DNA from: Lachnospiraceae bacterium
Lineage (GTDB): Bacteria > Bacillota > Clostridia > Lachnospirales > Lachnospiraceae
Assembly: GCA_017540605.1 (NCBI GenBank)
Contig: JAFYAS010000026.1
Span: 1 to 64,000, forward strand
Reading direction: 5' to 3'
Length of the DNA: 64,000 nt
Position 1 is the stretch's first letter. Every line of letters starts with the position of its first letter. This document shows positions 45,273 through 54,060 of this stretch, one piece after another. Both the position numbers and the translations under genes were made by a program. Under the pieces are notes generated by a model, which was not told the origin of the DNA, made no database searches, and saw only the letters and a program-made list of their open reading frames with translations.

Positions 45273-46397
45273 CTATATATCCGCAAAGCGTTTTAACTGC
45301 TCCATATTTGCATTAAATCTATTCTCGTATTTGTCGATCTTAAGATCTGTCATGATATCCTTAAAATCAATGGCTGCAAGCTCATCCATCTTCTTTATAA
45401 AGGCTTCATCTTTCTCAAAATGAGCCTTAAGGTACCTAAGTGTATCTCTGTAACCAAGCTCATAGGTGAATTTCACCTGATGGTCGCTGAAATTAAGTGT
45501 TCCCGTAAAAAGATTGCCGGTCTCAGCAGTGGGCTTTATAAAGACGAATTCACAACCCGGATATTTGCTCTCATCTAGCTCACTTTCAGTACTTAAGCCA
45601 ATCACGATGATCTTTCTGTAGCCTGCATCATAAAGAGGCTTTACAGGAGTATTGTCAGTGAGTCCGCCATCACGATAATATCCGTCACCGATCTTTACCG
45701 CCTCGTATATCACAGGAAGCGCTGACGAAGCGAGGATGATATGCTCGATCAGATTGTCATCCTTGCCATTTAGCAATGTATAAACCGGAACTCCTCCACT
45801 TGGTGAAGTGCTGTTGTCCGCATACCTTGTCATATTTACATACATCAGTCTTTCGCTCTCTGAAAGCTTTTTAAAGTTGATATGCTTTCTCATGACATCT
45901 ATCATTTCATTTCTTGAAAATGTACCCTCACGCATATCAATGAGCTCAGGCTCTGTATCAAATACGGTCAAAAAATCAATATCAAGCCAAATCTGCTTTG
46001 CCGTAGCATTGTCCACGCTTTCAAAGAGAAGCTCGTTGATAGCTCCAATGGAATCACCTGAATAAGCTGTAACCTTTGATAATAGGTTATTGTATTCCAT
46101 AAGCGCCTTCCACGCACCGATATGATAAGCGCCTCTTCCCCCACCACCGCATAGCACAAGTCCCCATTCATCGGGACCTATCTCTCTATCCGGGATCAGC
46201 TTGTCACCCGCAAATGGATTGCCGAGGATCACTTCTCTTTCTGAGATGCCCTCAATATCAGCAACCACTGATTTTAGAACATCCTCTTTTTTATAAACCT
46301 CGCGGACATCATCCACGGTGGGGTCATCTATTTCAAAAAATGTATTGAGCTTGTCTATCTTATTAAGCATATCATCTATATTTGTCATCTTAATCAA
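45273..46397 (-). CDS. Patatin-like phospholipase
   Basis: This 374-aa protein has the oxyanion loop CGGGGRGAYHIGAWKAL, the nucleophile elbow GDSIG (Ser about residue 124) and the catalytic Asp in DGGLTDNTPV. That is the complete Ser-Asp dyad of patatin-type lipid acyl hydrolases. About 75 N-terminal residues before the domain are helical and unassigned. It is embedded between a vWA protein and miaB. No signal peptide is seen, so it acts in the cytoplasm or on the inner membrane face. Confidence 0.9.
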   Translation of the reverse strand: MIKMTNIDDMLNKIDKLNTFFEIDDPTVDDVREVYKKEDVLKSVVADIEGISEREVILGNPFAGDKLIPDREIGPDEWGLVLCGGGGRGAYHIGAWKALMEYNNLLSKVTAYSGDSIGAINELLFESVDNATAKQIWLDIDFLTVFDTEPELIDMREGTFSRNEMIDVMRKHINFKKLSESERLMYVNMTRYADNSTSPSGGVPVYTLLNGKDDNLIEHIILASSALPVIYEAVKIGDGYYRDGGLTDNTPVKPLYDAGYRKIIVIGLSTESELDESKYPGCEFVFIKPTAETGNLFTGTLNFSDHQVKFTYELGYRDTLRYLKAHFEKDEAFIKKMDELAAIDFKDIMTDLKIDKYENRFNANMEQLKRFADI

Positions 46398-46403
46398 CCT
46401 CCG

Positions 46404-47603
46404 TTACTTCGGTGCCATCAGATATTTAATTCCTTGCTTTAGCCCATCGACCGTCAGCGGATACATATGATAAAGCTCAGCTAAAGCCTTTTCGGATTCC
46501 ATCCAGTGAGCTGTATTAAAGCCCGGATGATATTTGGGATTTAACCAAATGATCTTCTTGTAAAAGTTGTTGATGAAAACATTCCATTCATAGCCGGAAA
46601 GACCTTCATTGGGACCACGATAATTTCCTGTCTTGTCGTAAAGCTCCTCGGGAGCCATGGCGGCATCACCTACGATGATCACCTTATAATCCTTGTCGGT
46701 AAGCTTCATCATTTCGTCAACCTTGATCCAGTCTCCAAGCTCACACTCCGCACTCTTATACACATGCGAGTAGATACAGTTGTGGAAGTAATAGGTCTTT
46801 ACATCCTTGAAATGATTCGCTTTATTCACAGCCTGAAACAGTGTATTACATAGTGCTGTAAAGGGATACATGGTACCGCCACAGTCAAAGAGAAGTAAAA
46901 GTTTCACCGTATTCTTTCTGGGCTTGTCATATTCAAGCTTTAATATTCCTCCCTGATTGCAGGTGGAATCAATGGTCTTATCTATATCCAGCTCCGTCTT
47001 TGCCACATCAAGTCTTGATGAATATTGACGAAGCCTACGAAACGCCACCTGAAACTGCCTCATGGAAAGCACCCGGTCCTGTCTGAAATCAGCGTATTTG
47101 TGCTCTCCTACCACAGCAAATGCCGAGCGCATTCCGGAAGTGCCGGCAACCCTGATACCGCCCACATTTCTTCCGCTGTGACCAAATGCTGAACCACCTG
47201 AAGTACCTATCCAGAAGTTTCCGCCATTGTGCTCGGAATTCTGTTCCGTAAGCCTTTCGTTGAACATTCGCTTGACCTCGGAAGCGGTACGTTTCTGATT
47301 GAATTTATAAAGATCCTTGTTGGGATCGTAGTCATCTCTTTCTTCATCTGCGTGAAGCCATTCAAGTATCTTATCCGGAAGCTTGTCCTCCGACTGAATA
47401 CCCTTGTAGTATTCCTGGAACGCAAAATCATACTTGTCATAATCGGATTCCGTTTTGACAAGTATCATTCTTCCCAGATAATAAAATTTGGTAAAGCTTG
47501 AATCGGCAAGACCCTTATCGAGAGCCTCCAGGAATGTGAGCCATTCTGTCATGGAGACCTCGAGGCCTTTGGCCTTCAGCATATAGAAAAAATCAGTAAA
47601 CAT
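46404..47603 (-). CDS. CoxE-like vWA-domain protein, MoxR partner
   Basis: This 399-aa protein is of the CoxE/YehP-like vWA group encoded next to a MoxR ATPase. The helical N-terminal region includes GIQSEDKLPDKILEWL, followed by a Gly/Ser-rich NFWIGTSGGSAFGHSG. The vWA domain has a degenerate MIDAS, LLLFDCGGTMYP in place of DxSxS, and later IIVGDAAMAPEEL. Such pairs act as metal- or cofactor-insertion and protein-remodelling chaperones. The target here is unknown. It starts 6 bases after moxR. Confidence 0.85.
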   Translation of the reverse strand: MFTDFFYMLKAKGLEVSMTEWLTFLEALDKGLADSSFTKFYYLGRMILVKTESDYDKYDFAFQEYYKGIQSEDKLPDKILEWLHADEERDDYDPNKDLYKFNQKRTASEVKRMFNERLTEQNSEHNGGNFWIGTSGGSAFGHSGRNVGGIRVAGTSGMRSAFAVVGEHKYADFRQDRVLSMRQFQVAFRRLRQYSSRLDVAKTELDIDKTIDSTCNQGGILKLEYDKPRKNTVKLLLLFDCGGTMYPFTALCNTLFQAVNKANHFKDVKTYYFHNCIYSHVYKSAECELGDWIKVDEMMKLTDKDYKVIIVGDAAMAPEELYDKTGNYRGPNEGLSGYEWNVFINNFYKKIIWLNPKYHPGFNTAHWMESEKALAELYHMYPLTVDGLKQGIKYLMAPK

Positions 47604-47609
47604 TAATTA

Positions 47610-48422
47610 TTACGCTCTCTCTTTTCTTACAGCATTCAGATCCTCGTCCTTCTTTACAAGGACACCAAGATAAGGTAACTCCTTCATAAGTCTCTCAGGC
47701 TCGATACCTGAGATCATCAAAGCCTTAAGCCAGTCAATAAGCTCAGAGGTGGAAGGCTTTTTTCTAACATCCCTGATTGTTCTGATCCAATAGAATGTAT
47801 CCATAGCCTGCTTTAAGAGGTTCTCATCTATCTTATCAAAATGTGCATTGACTATCTCTGTCATCTGCTCTCTGTCGGGGAAGGCGATATAGTGGAAAAT
47901 GCATCGCCTAAGGAATGCGTCGGGGAGCTCCTTTTCTGCATTGGAAGTAATGATGACTATGGGCCTTGTCTTTGCCTTAATGGTCTTCTTTGTCTCGTGT
48001 ATATAGAATTCCATCTTATCAAGCTCCCAAAGCAGATCGTTGGGAAACTCAAGATCAGCCTTGTCGATCTCATCGATCAGGAGGATAACCTGATCCTCGG
48101 AATCAAAAGCCTCTCCCAGCTGACCCAGCTTGATATAATGAGCAATATCATCCACACCCTCTACACCAAACTGGCTGTCATAGAGACGCTGAACCGTATC
48201 GTAGGTATAAAGACCGTCCTGAGCCTTCGTGGTTGATTTGATATTCCAGATATAAAGCTTTTTACCGAGGGCTTCGCTTATAGCTTCAGCTAACATGGTC
48301 TTTCCAGTACCCGGCTCTCCCTTTATGAGCAATGGCTTTTCAAGAGCTATAGCTACATCTACAGCCTGCATTAACTCAGGTGAAGCGATATATGTGCTTG
48401 TTCCTTTAAATGTATTTTCCAT
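47610..48422 (-). CDS. MoxR-type AAA+ ATPase
   Basis: ATG 48422 (MENTFKGTSTYIASPELMQ), with GGGAG upstream, gives 270 aa; the open frame beyond overlaps proA in another frame. It has Walker A GEPGTGKT, Walker B VILLIDEIDKAD, sensor 1 IVIITSNAEKELPDAFLRR and a helical lid. It belongs to the small MoxR-like family that works with the adjacent CoxE-like protein. Confidence 0.92.
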   Translation of the reverse strand: MENTFKGTSTYIASPELMQAVDVAIALEKPLLIKGEPGTGKTMLAEAISEALGKKLYIWNIKSTTKAQDGLYTYDTVQRLYDSQFGVEGVDDIAHYIKLGQLGEAFDSEDQVILLIDEIDKADLEFPNDLLWELDKMEFYIHETKKTIKAKTRPIVIITSNAEKELPDAFLRRCIFHYIAFPDREQMTEIVNAHFDKIDENLLKQAMDTFYWIRTIRDVRKKPSTSELIDWLKALMISGIEPERLMKELPYLGVLVKKDEDLNAVRKERA

Positions 48423-48426
48423 GTGT

Positions 48427-49689
48427 TTACTCCCTGATCTGACCGTTACCGAATATGATAAACTTGGTGGTTGTAAGTGCGTTAAGTCCCATAGGTCCTC
48501 TTGCATGAAGCTTCTGGGTGCTGATACCGATCTCGGCACCGAAGCCGAATTCGAAGCCATCTGTGAATCTTGTTGAAGCATTTACATATACGGCAGCAGA
48601 ATCCACAAGCTTTTCAAATTCCATGGCAGCAGAATAATTCTCTGTGATAATGGCTTCGGAATGACCGGTACTGTACTTGTTGATATGCTCGATGGCTTCA
48701 TCGAGGGAATTAACTATCTTTACTGAAATGATCTTCGCCAGATATTCAGTTCCGTAATCCTCTTCTACAGCCTTGGTTATAAGAGAGGAAAGCCTCTGAG
48801 CCTCTTCGTCACCTCTGATCTCACAGTTTTCTTTTGCAAGATCCTCTGCTATCATAGGGATGGCTCTGTCTGCGATATCTGAGTGAACGACCAGAGATTC
48901 GCATGCATTACATACACCGAGTCTTTGAAGCTTGGCGTTGTGAATGATGGGGATCGCCTTCTTTAGATCCGCATCTCTGTCAACATAGATATGGCAATTG
49001 CCAACACCTGTCTCTATAACAGGTACGGTGGAATTGTTGACTACATTTTTGATAAGTCCGCTTCCTCCTCTTGGGATTATCACATCGACATATTTGTTCA
49101 TCCTGCAAAGTGCACTTACCGTCTCATGGTCTGTGCTCTCAATGAGACTAACGGCATCAGGAGATATCTTCAAGGAAAGAAGAGTTTCTCTGATCACATT
49201 TACCAATGCCTTGTTGGAATTCAGGGCATCGCTTCCGCCCTTTAGTATCACGGCATTGCTGGTTTTAAAACATAATGCAAATGCGTCCACGGTAACATTG
49301 GGACGGGATTCGTAAATGATGGCAACAACACCTAAGGGAACTCTCTTTTGTCCAATCATCAGTCCGTTGGGTCTTTCCTTCATGGAGAGGATCTCTCCCA
49401 CGGGATCATCGAGTGCCACAACCTGTCTCACACCCTCTGCTATACCTTCGATCCTTTCTGTTGTCAGACGGAGTCTGTCTATCATGGCTTCGGATGTGCC
49501 CTTCGCTTTAGCTTTTTCTATATCCTTGTCATTGGCATAGATGAGATCTGCGCTGTGAGCTATAAGTGATTCGGCGATCTTAAGTAATGCCTCGTTTTTC
49601 TGAGGCTTAGTGAGAGTCATCAAAACCTTACTTGCTCTTTTTGCACTTTTTCCAATCTCAATAAGCTCTTCATTGATTACTTCGTTCAT
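48427..49689 (-). CDS. proA: Glutamate-5-semialdehyde dehydrogenase
   Basis: This 420-aa enzyme reduces gamma-glutamyl phosphate with NADPH in proline synthesis. The catalytic Cys lies in RLGVCNACESLVVHSD. GVVAIIYESRPNVTVDA and IPRGGSGLI are family-typical. Length is complete. proB, its usual partner, is not adjacent. It is the second gene of the long minus-strand operon. Confidence 0.97.
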   Translation of the reverse strand: MNEVINEELIEIGKSAKRASKVLMTLTKPQKNEALLKIAESLIAHSADLIYANDKDIEKAKAKGTSEAMIDRLRLTTERIEGIAEGVRQVVALDDPVGEILSMKERPNGLMIGQKRVPLGVVAIIYESRPNVTVDAFALCFKTSNAVILKGGSDALNSNKALVNVIRETLLSLKISPDAVSLIESTDHETVSALCRMNKYVDVIIPRGGSGLIKNVVNNSTVPVIETGVGNCHIYVDRDADLKKAIPIIHNAKLQRLGVCNACESLVVHSDIADRAIPMIAEDLAKENCEIRGDEEAQRLSSLITKAVEEDYGTEYLAKIISVKIVNSLDEAIEHINKYSTGHSEAIITENYSAAMEFEKLVDSAAVYVNASTRFTDGFEFGFGAEIGISTQKLHARGPMGLNALTTTKFIIFGNGQIRE

Positions 49690-49695
49690 ACTCTC

Positions 49696-49905
49696 TTACC
49701 TCTTTTCTTTCTTTTTAACGGGAGTGATGCTTCCGTCGGCATTTACTATACTTACATTGGCCATCTGTGCGTCAATATTCTGCCTGATAGCCGCTAAATA
49801 TTCCTGTCTGAGTTTCTTCTGCTCTTCTGCCTCCATAACAGTCAGTCCCTCAGCTTTTGACTTATGATAGAGTTCGTTTATTCTTTTTATCTTTTCTTCT
49901 GTCAT
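49696..49905 (-). CDS. DUF896 family small protein
   Basis: This 69-aa protein of the YnzC-like DUF896 family starts MTEEKIKRINELYHKSKAEG and has EQKKLRQEYLAAIRQNIDAQM. Its N-terminal helical hairpin and disordered Lys-rich tail are typical. It is the first gene of the operon. A minus-strand promoter with TATAAT (ATTATA on +, 49940-49945) and TTGAAT 17 bases upstream precedes it. Confidence 0.9.
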   Translation of the reverse strand: MTEEKIKRINELYHKSKAEGLTVMEAEEQKKLRQEYLAAIRQNIDAQMANVSIVNADGSITPVKKKEKR

Positions 49906-49939
49906 ATCGGTAACCTCAAAAAATACAATAATTATGCCT

Positions 49940-49968
49940 ATTATAGCAGAAATACAAACCTAATTCAA
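49940..49968 (-). promoter_or_regulatory. Promoter of the DUF896-proA-...-mutL operon
   Basis: On the minus strand TTGAAT (49968-49963), a 17-base spacer and TATAAT (49945-49940) lie 35 bases before the DUF896 start. Confidence 0.65.
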
Positions 49969-50035
49969 ATACTTGTGGCAATATCATTCGTTTTAGTGTA
50001 AGATGTTAGCAGTAAATTTGAATTGGAGATTTTTT

Positions 50036-50608
50036 ATGAACGAAACAGATGAACGCTACAGCACTGCTGAGGATGCCATATATGACGCTTTCTTTTTACT
50101 TTTAAAGGAAAAGGATATTGAAAAAATCACGGTTTCAGATGTGATCAAAAAGGCCGGTATCGTTAGAAGTACCTTTTACAATCACTATGAGAATGTTCCG
50201 GCTTTGGTGAGCGCTGCTGAGGACAAGACAATAAAGGATATATTCTCGTTGATGGAAAGCTTCCATCCACAAAATGACAAGGATATGTGCCATTCATATT
50301 TCCTTGCAATCTGCAATTACACAAAGAAGAACCCCTTTTTAGCAAATCTTTTGGAAAGCCCCAGAGGCGATGCATTCTTCGAAAAGACCATCACCATGTT
50401 TCATCGATATGTTACCGATGTTTCGCATACGGTAGTCTCAAAGAAAGACTATCAGATAGAGTTCTCCTACTACATAGCAGGCGCCATTGGAAGCACCATC
50501 GGTGTCCTTCACAAATGGATCACTGAAGATTTCAAGATTCCCGCTGAGGATATAGCAGATATTCTGGCGACGATATTCTTAACAGGTGTTTTGCCGTATC
50601 TGAAATAA
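50036..50608 (+). CDS. TetR/AcrR-family regulator
   Basis: ATG 50036 (MNETDERYSTAEDAIYDAFF) follows TTGGAG and gives 190 aa. The helix-turn-helix is ITVSDVIKKAGIVRSTFYNHYEN. The C-terminal part resembles DhaS-type TetR proteins. It precedes the condensation/carrier/ligase genes by about 200 bases on the same strand, divergent from the DUF896-proA operon. It may control either neighbour. Confidence 0.88.
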   Translation: MNETDERYSTAEDAIYDAFFLLLKEKDIEKITVSDVIKKAGIVRSTFYNHYENVPALVSAAEDKTIKDIFSLMESFHPQNDKDMCHSYFLAICNYTKKNPFLANLLESPRGDAFFEKTITMFHRYVTDVSHTVVSKKDYQIEFSYYIAGAIGSTIGVLHKWITEDFKIPAEDIADILATIFLTGVLPYLK

Positions 50609-50623
50609 TAAGTCAATTATTTA

Positions 50624-50651
50624 CCGTCGAGTATTCGGCGGTTTTTCTTTT
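50624..50651 (+). terminator. Terminator after the TetR gene
   Basis: CCGTCGA (50624-50630) pairs with TCGGCGG (50635-50641) with one G-U, followed by TTTTTCTTTTT. Confidence 0.8.
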
Positions 50652-50729
50652 TATAAAACACTTTTCATCAATCTGTTCGATAAGTTTCGGTCAATTTTTC
50701 TCGATGTGTTCATTAAGTCTTTAGGGGTA

Positions 50730-50758
50730 TTGTAATCATTTTTCAAATCTGCTATGTT
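50730..50758 (+). promoter_or_regulatory. Possible promoter of the condensation-ACP-ligase operon
   Basis: TTGTAA (50730-50735), 17 bases, TATGTT (50753-50758) lie 47 bases before the first start codon. Each box matches the consensus at four of six positions. Confidence 0.4.
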
Positions 50759-50805
50759 CTCACTTGTCAAGCAAACCAGTAAAAGATTTTTGGAGGTTAT
50801 GAAGG

Positions 50806-52191
50806 ATGAAAAAAGAGTACGAACTCACCGCTGCACAGAACATGCATTATCAGTGGATCAGGGAATACAAGACACAGCAGGTGTCAGGTGTTTCAATCGT
50901 GGCATCGATAAAGTCACCACTTGATTTTGGCCTTTTGAAAAAATGTATTGAACTCGAAACCGAGAGATACGGATGTTTGAGACTGCAGTTTACAAAGCCT
51001 GATAAGAAGGGAAATATCAAGCAATATATAGTTGATAAATATAAGGCTGATATTCCTGTAAAAGACTTTACCGGCATGTCCTTAAAGGAGGCCGATGATA
51101 TCATGCAGAGCATGGCTTACGAAACTCTTGACGGAGATGATCGTCCCATGTGCGAGATCATGATGGTAAGACTTGCTGAGGGCTACAACGGATTTTTCAT
51201 CCATATGGATCACAGACTTATAGATTCCTGCGGTATCGTGGTTATGGTAAATGACATCATGCAGCTTTATACACATTATCGCTTCGGTGCTGAATATCCT
51301 CAGGATCTTGCCGACTTTGAGAAGGTTCTTGAAAATGATCTAAAAAAGGCCAACAGCGAAAAGCGCTTTGCAAAGGACAAGAAGTTCTGGGATGATCAGC
51401 TTGATGCTCTTGGCGAGCCTCTTTACTCAGATATTCAGGGAACCAAGGTTTTGGAGGCCGCAAGAAAGAAACACAAGAATCCAAAGCTTCGTGCGGCTGA
51501 TATCGAAAGAAAGGAGCTCTTTGTTGCAGTCAAGGATTATGTACTTGAGCCGGATCCCACAAAGTGGCTGATGCACTTTTGTATGAACCATCAGCTGTCT
51601 ATGACAAACCTTTTACTTCTTGGCATACGTACCTATCTTCAAAAGGTAAATGACGGCCAGGAGGATATCACCATAGAGAACTTCATATCAAGGCGTTCAA
51701 CTCATGACGAATGGACCTCAGGCGGAAGCAGAACCATCATGTTCCCCTGCCGTACCGTGATAAGCGAAGATACAGATTTCCTTTCGGCAGCCTACGAGAT
51801 ACAGAATATACAGAACAAGATCTATATGCACAGCAATTATGATCCTGCTCTCATTGTAGAGGAAATGAGAAAGAGATATAAGACACCTGCTGACACTTCT
51901 TATGAGAGCTGCTATCTTACCTACCAGCCTATGCCGGTTCGTATGGACAATCCTTTTCTTAAAGATATTCCCATGCATTCAAAATGGTTTGCCAACGGCG
52001 CAGCTACAAAGAAGATGTATCTTACTGTATCTCATACAGAAAACGGCGGTATGAACTTCTCATATCATTACCAGACAAAATGCCTTACAGAAAAGGATAT
52101 GGAGCTTCTTTACTACTACATGATGAGGATACTATTTAAGGGTATAGCAGAACCGGATATGACTATCGGTGAGATAATCAAAGCAGTTTAA
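50806..52191 (+). CDS. Condensation-domain-like acyltransferase
   Basis: This 461-aa protein has the chloramphenicol-acetyltransferase-like fold of NRPS condensation domains and alcohol acetyltransferases. It starts MKKEYELTAAQNMHYQWI, as free-standing C domains do. The HHxxxDG active site reads DHRLIDS (in FIHMDHRLIDSCGI): the catalytic second His and the Asp are kept, and the first His and the Gly are changed. It probably joins an acyl or aminoacyl group held on the adjacent carrier protein to an amine or alcohol acceptor. GGAGG lies 9 bases before ATG 50806. It is the first of a three-gene operon. Confidence 0.82.
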   Translation: MKKEYELTAAQNMHYQWIREYKTQQVSGVSIVASIKSPLDFGLLKKCIELETERYGCLRLQFTKPDKKGNIKQYIVDKYKADIPVKDFTGMSLKEADDIMQSMAYETLDGDDRPMCEIMMVRLAEGYNGFFIHMDHRLIDSCGIVVMVNDIMQLYTHYRFGAEYPQDLADFEKVLENDLKKANSEKRFAKDKKFWDDQLDALGEPLYSDIQGTKVLEAARKKHKNPKLRAADIERKELFVAVKDYVLEPDPTKWLMHFCMNHQLSMTNLLLLGIRTYLQKVNDGQEDITIENFISRRSTHDEWTSGGSRTIMFPCRTVISEDTDFLSAAYEIQNIQNKIYMHSNYDPALIVEEMRKRYKTPADTSYESCYLTYQPMPVRMDNPFLKDIPMHSKWFANGAATKKMYLTVSHTENGGMNFSYHYQTKCLTEKDMELLYYYMMRILFKGIAEPDMTIGEIIKAV

Positions 52192-52224
52192 AATATAAAA
52201 CAATTTATAAAGGAGAATAAAACA

Positions 52225-52461
52225 ATGGATAGAACACTGGAATTTAAAGAGCTTATAGCACAGTATTGTGATGTAGCAGCAGAGGATCTTACAGAGGATA
52301 TGCGTTTTAGAGAGGACCTTGATTTTAGCTCTCTTGGCTTTATGTCATTTCTCGGAGATATCGAGGATACATTTGATGTAGAGCTTGATCAGGAGCAGGC
52401 ACTTAAGGTTATAACTGTAGGCGATGCACTTGATATGTTCAACGATCTTGTGGAGGCGTAA
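52225..52461 (+). CDS. Acyl/peptidyl carrier protein
   Basis: This 78-aa acidic four-helix protein has the phosphopantetheine attachment Ser (about residue 36) in DLDFSSLGFMSFLGDIED. Its position between a condensation-like protein and an adenylating enzyme shows it is dedicated to this pathway, not to general fatty-acid synthesis. AAAGGAG precedes the ATG. No phosphopantetheinyl transferase gene is in the window. Confidence 0.88.
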   Translation: MDRTLEFKELIAQYCDVAAEDLTEDMRFREDLDFSSLGFMSFLGDIEDTFDVELDQEQALKVITVGDALDMFNDLVEA

Positions 52462-52466
52462 AATTT

Positions 52467-53993
52467 ATGAAGACTATAGCTGAGATCTGGGATCACGCAG
52501 AAAACTCATATCCTGAACTTGCTGCAGTGAAATGGCTTGAGAAAAAGGAAATAAAAGAAAGAACCTATAAAGAGCTTGGAATAAATATTTCTCTTGTGAA
52601 GAAGGGCTTAAAGGCAGCAGGCTTTGAAGGCTCACATATCTCCTTGATAGGTACATCATCTGTATGGTGGATGGAGGCATATCTTGCTATCACCACAGGA
52701 AACAATATCGCAGTACCCCTTGATGCAGGACTTCCGGTTGAGGATCTTTTAGAGCTCCTTAATCGTGCTGATTGCGAGGCGCTTTTTATCAGTCCAAAGC
52801 TTAAGGGGATGATCGATCAGGTGAAAACCGAATGTCCCAAGATCAAAAAGATATGGTTACTTCAGGAGGATGATATTGAAGGCTTTGAAACGATAGAAGC
52901 TTTGAAGGTATTAGGCAAGGACAAAGAAAACGTAACTTCCTCTTCACCTGATGATGTGGCAACTATTATCTATACTTCGGGAACGACCGGAAAAAGCAAA
53001 GGCGTTATGCTTTCCGAGAGAAACCTTGCTGAAAATGTAGCCAACGTTCCTTTTTATTCCGAGCCCGGCTGTCAGCTAATGACTGTTCTTCCCATACATC
53101 ACTGCTTCTGTCTTGTGATGAATTGGCTCATGGGCTTTTCCCTTGGTGCATCTATATGTATCAACGATTCATTTATGCATATGGTAAGAAATATGTCCAT
53201 TTATAAGCCAAAGGTTATGCTGATGGTTCCTTTGATGATCGAGACTATCTATAAGAGACTTGCAGCTGCTGACCAGAGCATTCCCAAGAAAGCTGTAGCA
53301 GACAGCGTATTTGGCGGTAATCTGGAGATCATATTTACCGGTGGCGCACACCTTGATCCCTTCTATGTGGATAGCTTAAAGGAATATGGCGTATCCGTGC
53401 TTGAGGGCTACGGAATGTCAGAATGCTCTCCTGTAATAAGCAGTAATATGCCGGATGATCACAAGGTAGGATCCATAGGAAGACCTTTAAAGAATGCCGA
53501 GATAAGATTTGAAAACGGAGAGATACTTGTAAAAGGCTCAAGTGTGATGAAGGGCTACTACAAGATGCCCAAGGAAACAGAAGAAACTCTTAAGGATGGC
53601 TGGCTTCATACCGGAGACAAGGGCTACATTGACGAGGATGGTTTTTTGTTTATCAATGGTCGTGTAAAGAATCTGATCATCCTTTCAAACGGCGAGAACA
53701 TTTCTCCTGAAGAGATAGAGAACAAGCTGGCTTTGGAAGCCTTGGTGGGTGAAATAGTTGTAACCGGTGAGAACAATGGACTTACAGCAAGGATTTATCC
53801 CGATCAGGAGGTAGTAGCCGCAAAAGGCTTATCAGGTGATACATTAAAAGCAGAGCTTCAGGCAGCGATTGATAAATTCAACGTAGACCAACCTACATAC
53901 AAGAAGATCGTCGGCCTTGTAGTAAGAAATAATCCTTTCCACAGGAATGCAACAGGAAAGATTAAAAGAACTGAGGCTGAGATAGACGATTAA
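52467..53993 (+). CDS. AMP-forming acyl/aminoacyl ligase (adenylation enzyme)
   Basis: This 508-aa ANL-superfamily enzyme has A3 IIYTSGTTGKSKGVML, A5 YGMSECSP, A7 LHTGDKGYIDEDG, A8-like INGRVKNLIILSNGENISPEEIE and the A10 Lys in NATGKIKR. It activates a carboxylate with ATP and presumably loads it onto the carrier protein encoded 5 bases upstream. Whether the substrate is a fatty acid, aryl acid or amino acid cannot be read from the sequence. No thioesterase or reductase domain is fused. Confidence 0.9.
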   Translation: MKTIAEIWDHAENSYPELAAVKWLEKKEIKERTYKELGINISLVKKGLKAAGFEGSHISLIGTSSVWWMEAYLAITTGNNIAVPLDAGLPVEDLLELLNRADCEALFISPKLKGMIDQVKTECPKIKKIWLLQEDDIEGFETIEALKVLGKDKENVTSSSPDDVATIIYTSGTTGKSKGVMLSERNLAENVANVPFYSEPGCQLMTVLPIHHCFCLVMNWLMGFSLGASICINDSFMHMVRNMSIYKPKVMLMVPLMIETIYKRLAAADQSIPKKAVADSVFGGNLEIIFTGGAHLDPFYVDSLKEYGVSVLEGYGMSECSPVISSNMPDDHKVGSIGRPLKNAEIRFENGEILVKGSSVMKGYYKMPKETEETLKDGWLHTGDKGYIDEDGFLFINGRVKNLIILSNGENISPEEIENKLALEALVGEIVVTGENNGLTARIYPDQEVVAAKGLSGDTLKAELQAAIDKFNVDQPTYKKIVGLVVRNNPFHRNATGKIKRTEAEIDD

Positions 53994-54018
53994 ATAAAGC
54001 GAATTCTTCACACAATAT

Positions 54019-54060
54019 AAATAAAGTGACAGGTTGTTATGGCCTGTCACTTTATTTTAT
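54019..54060. terminator. Bidirectional terminator
   Basis: A 15-bp stem (54019-54033 with 54043-54057) is followed by TTTAT. It separates the + strand ligase operon from the minus-strand hydrolase, whose stop codon touches the right arm. Confidence 0.9.
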
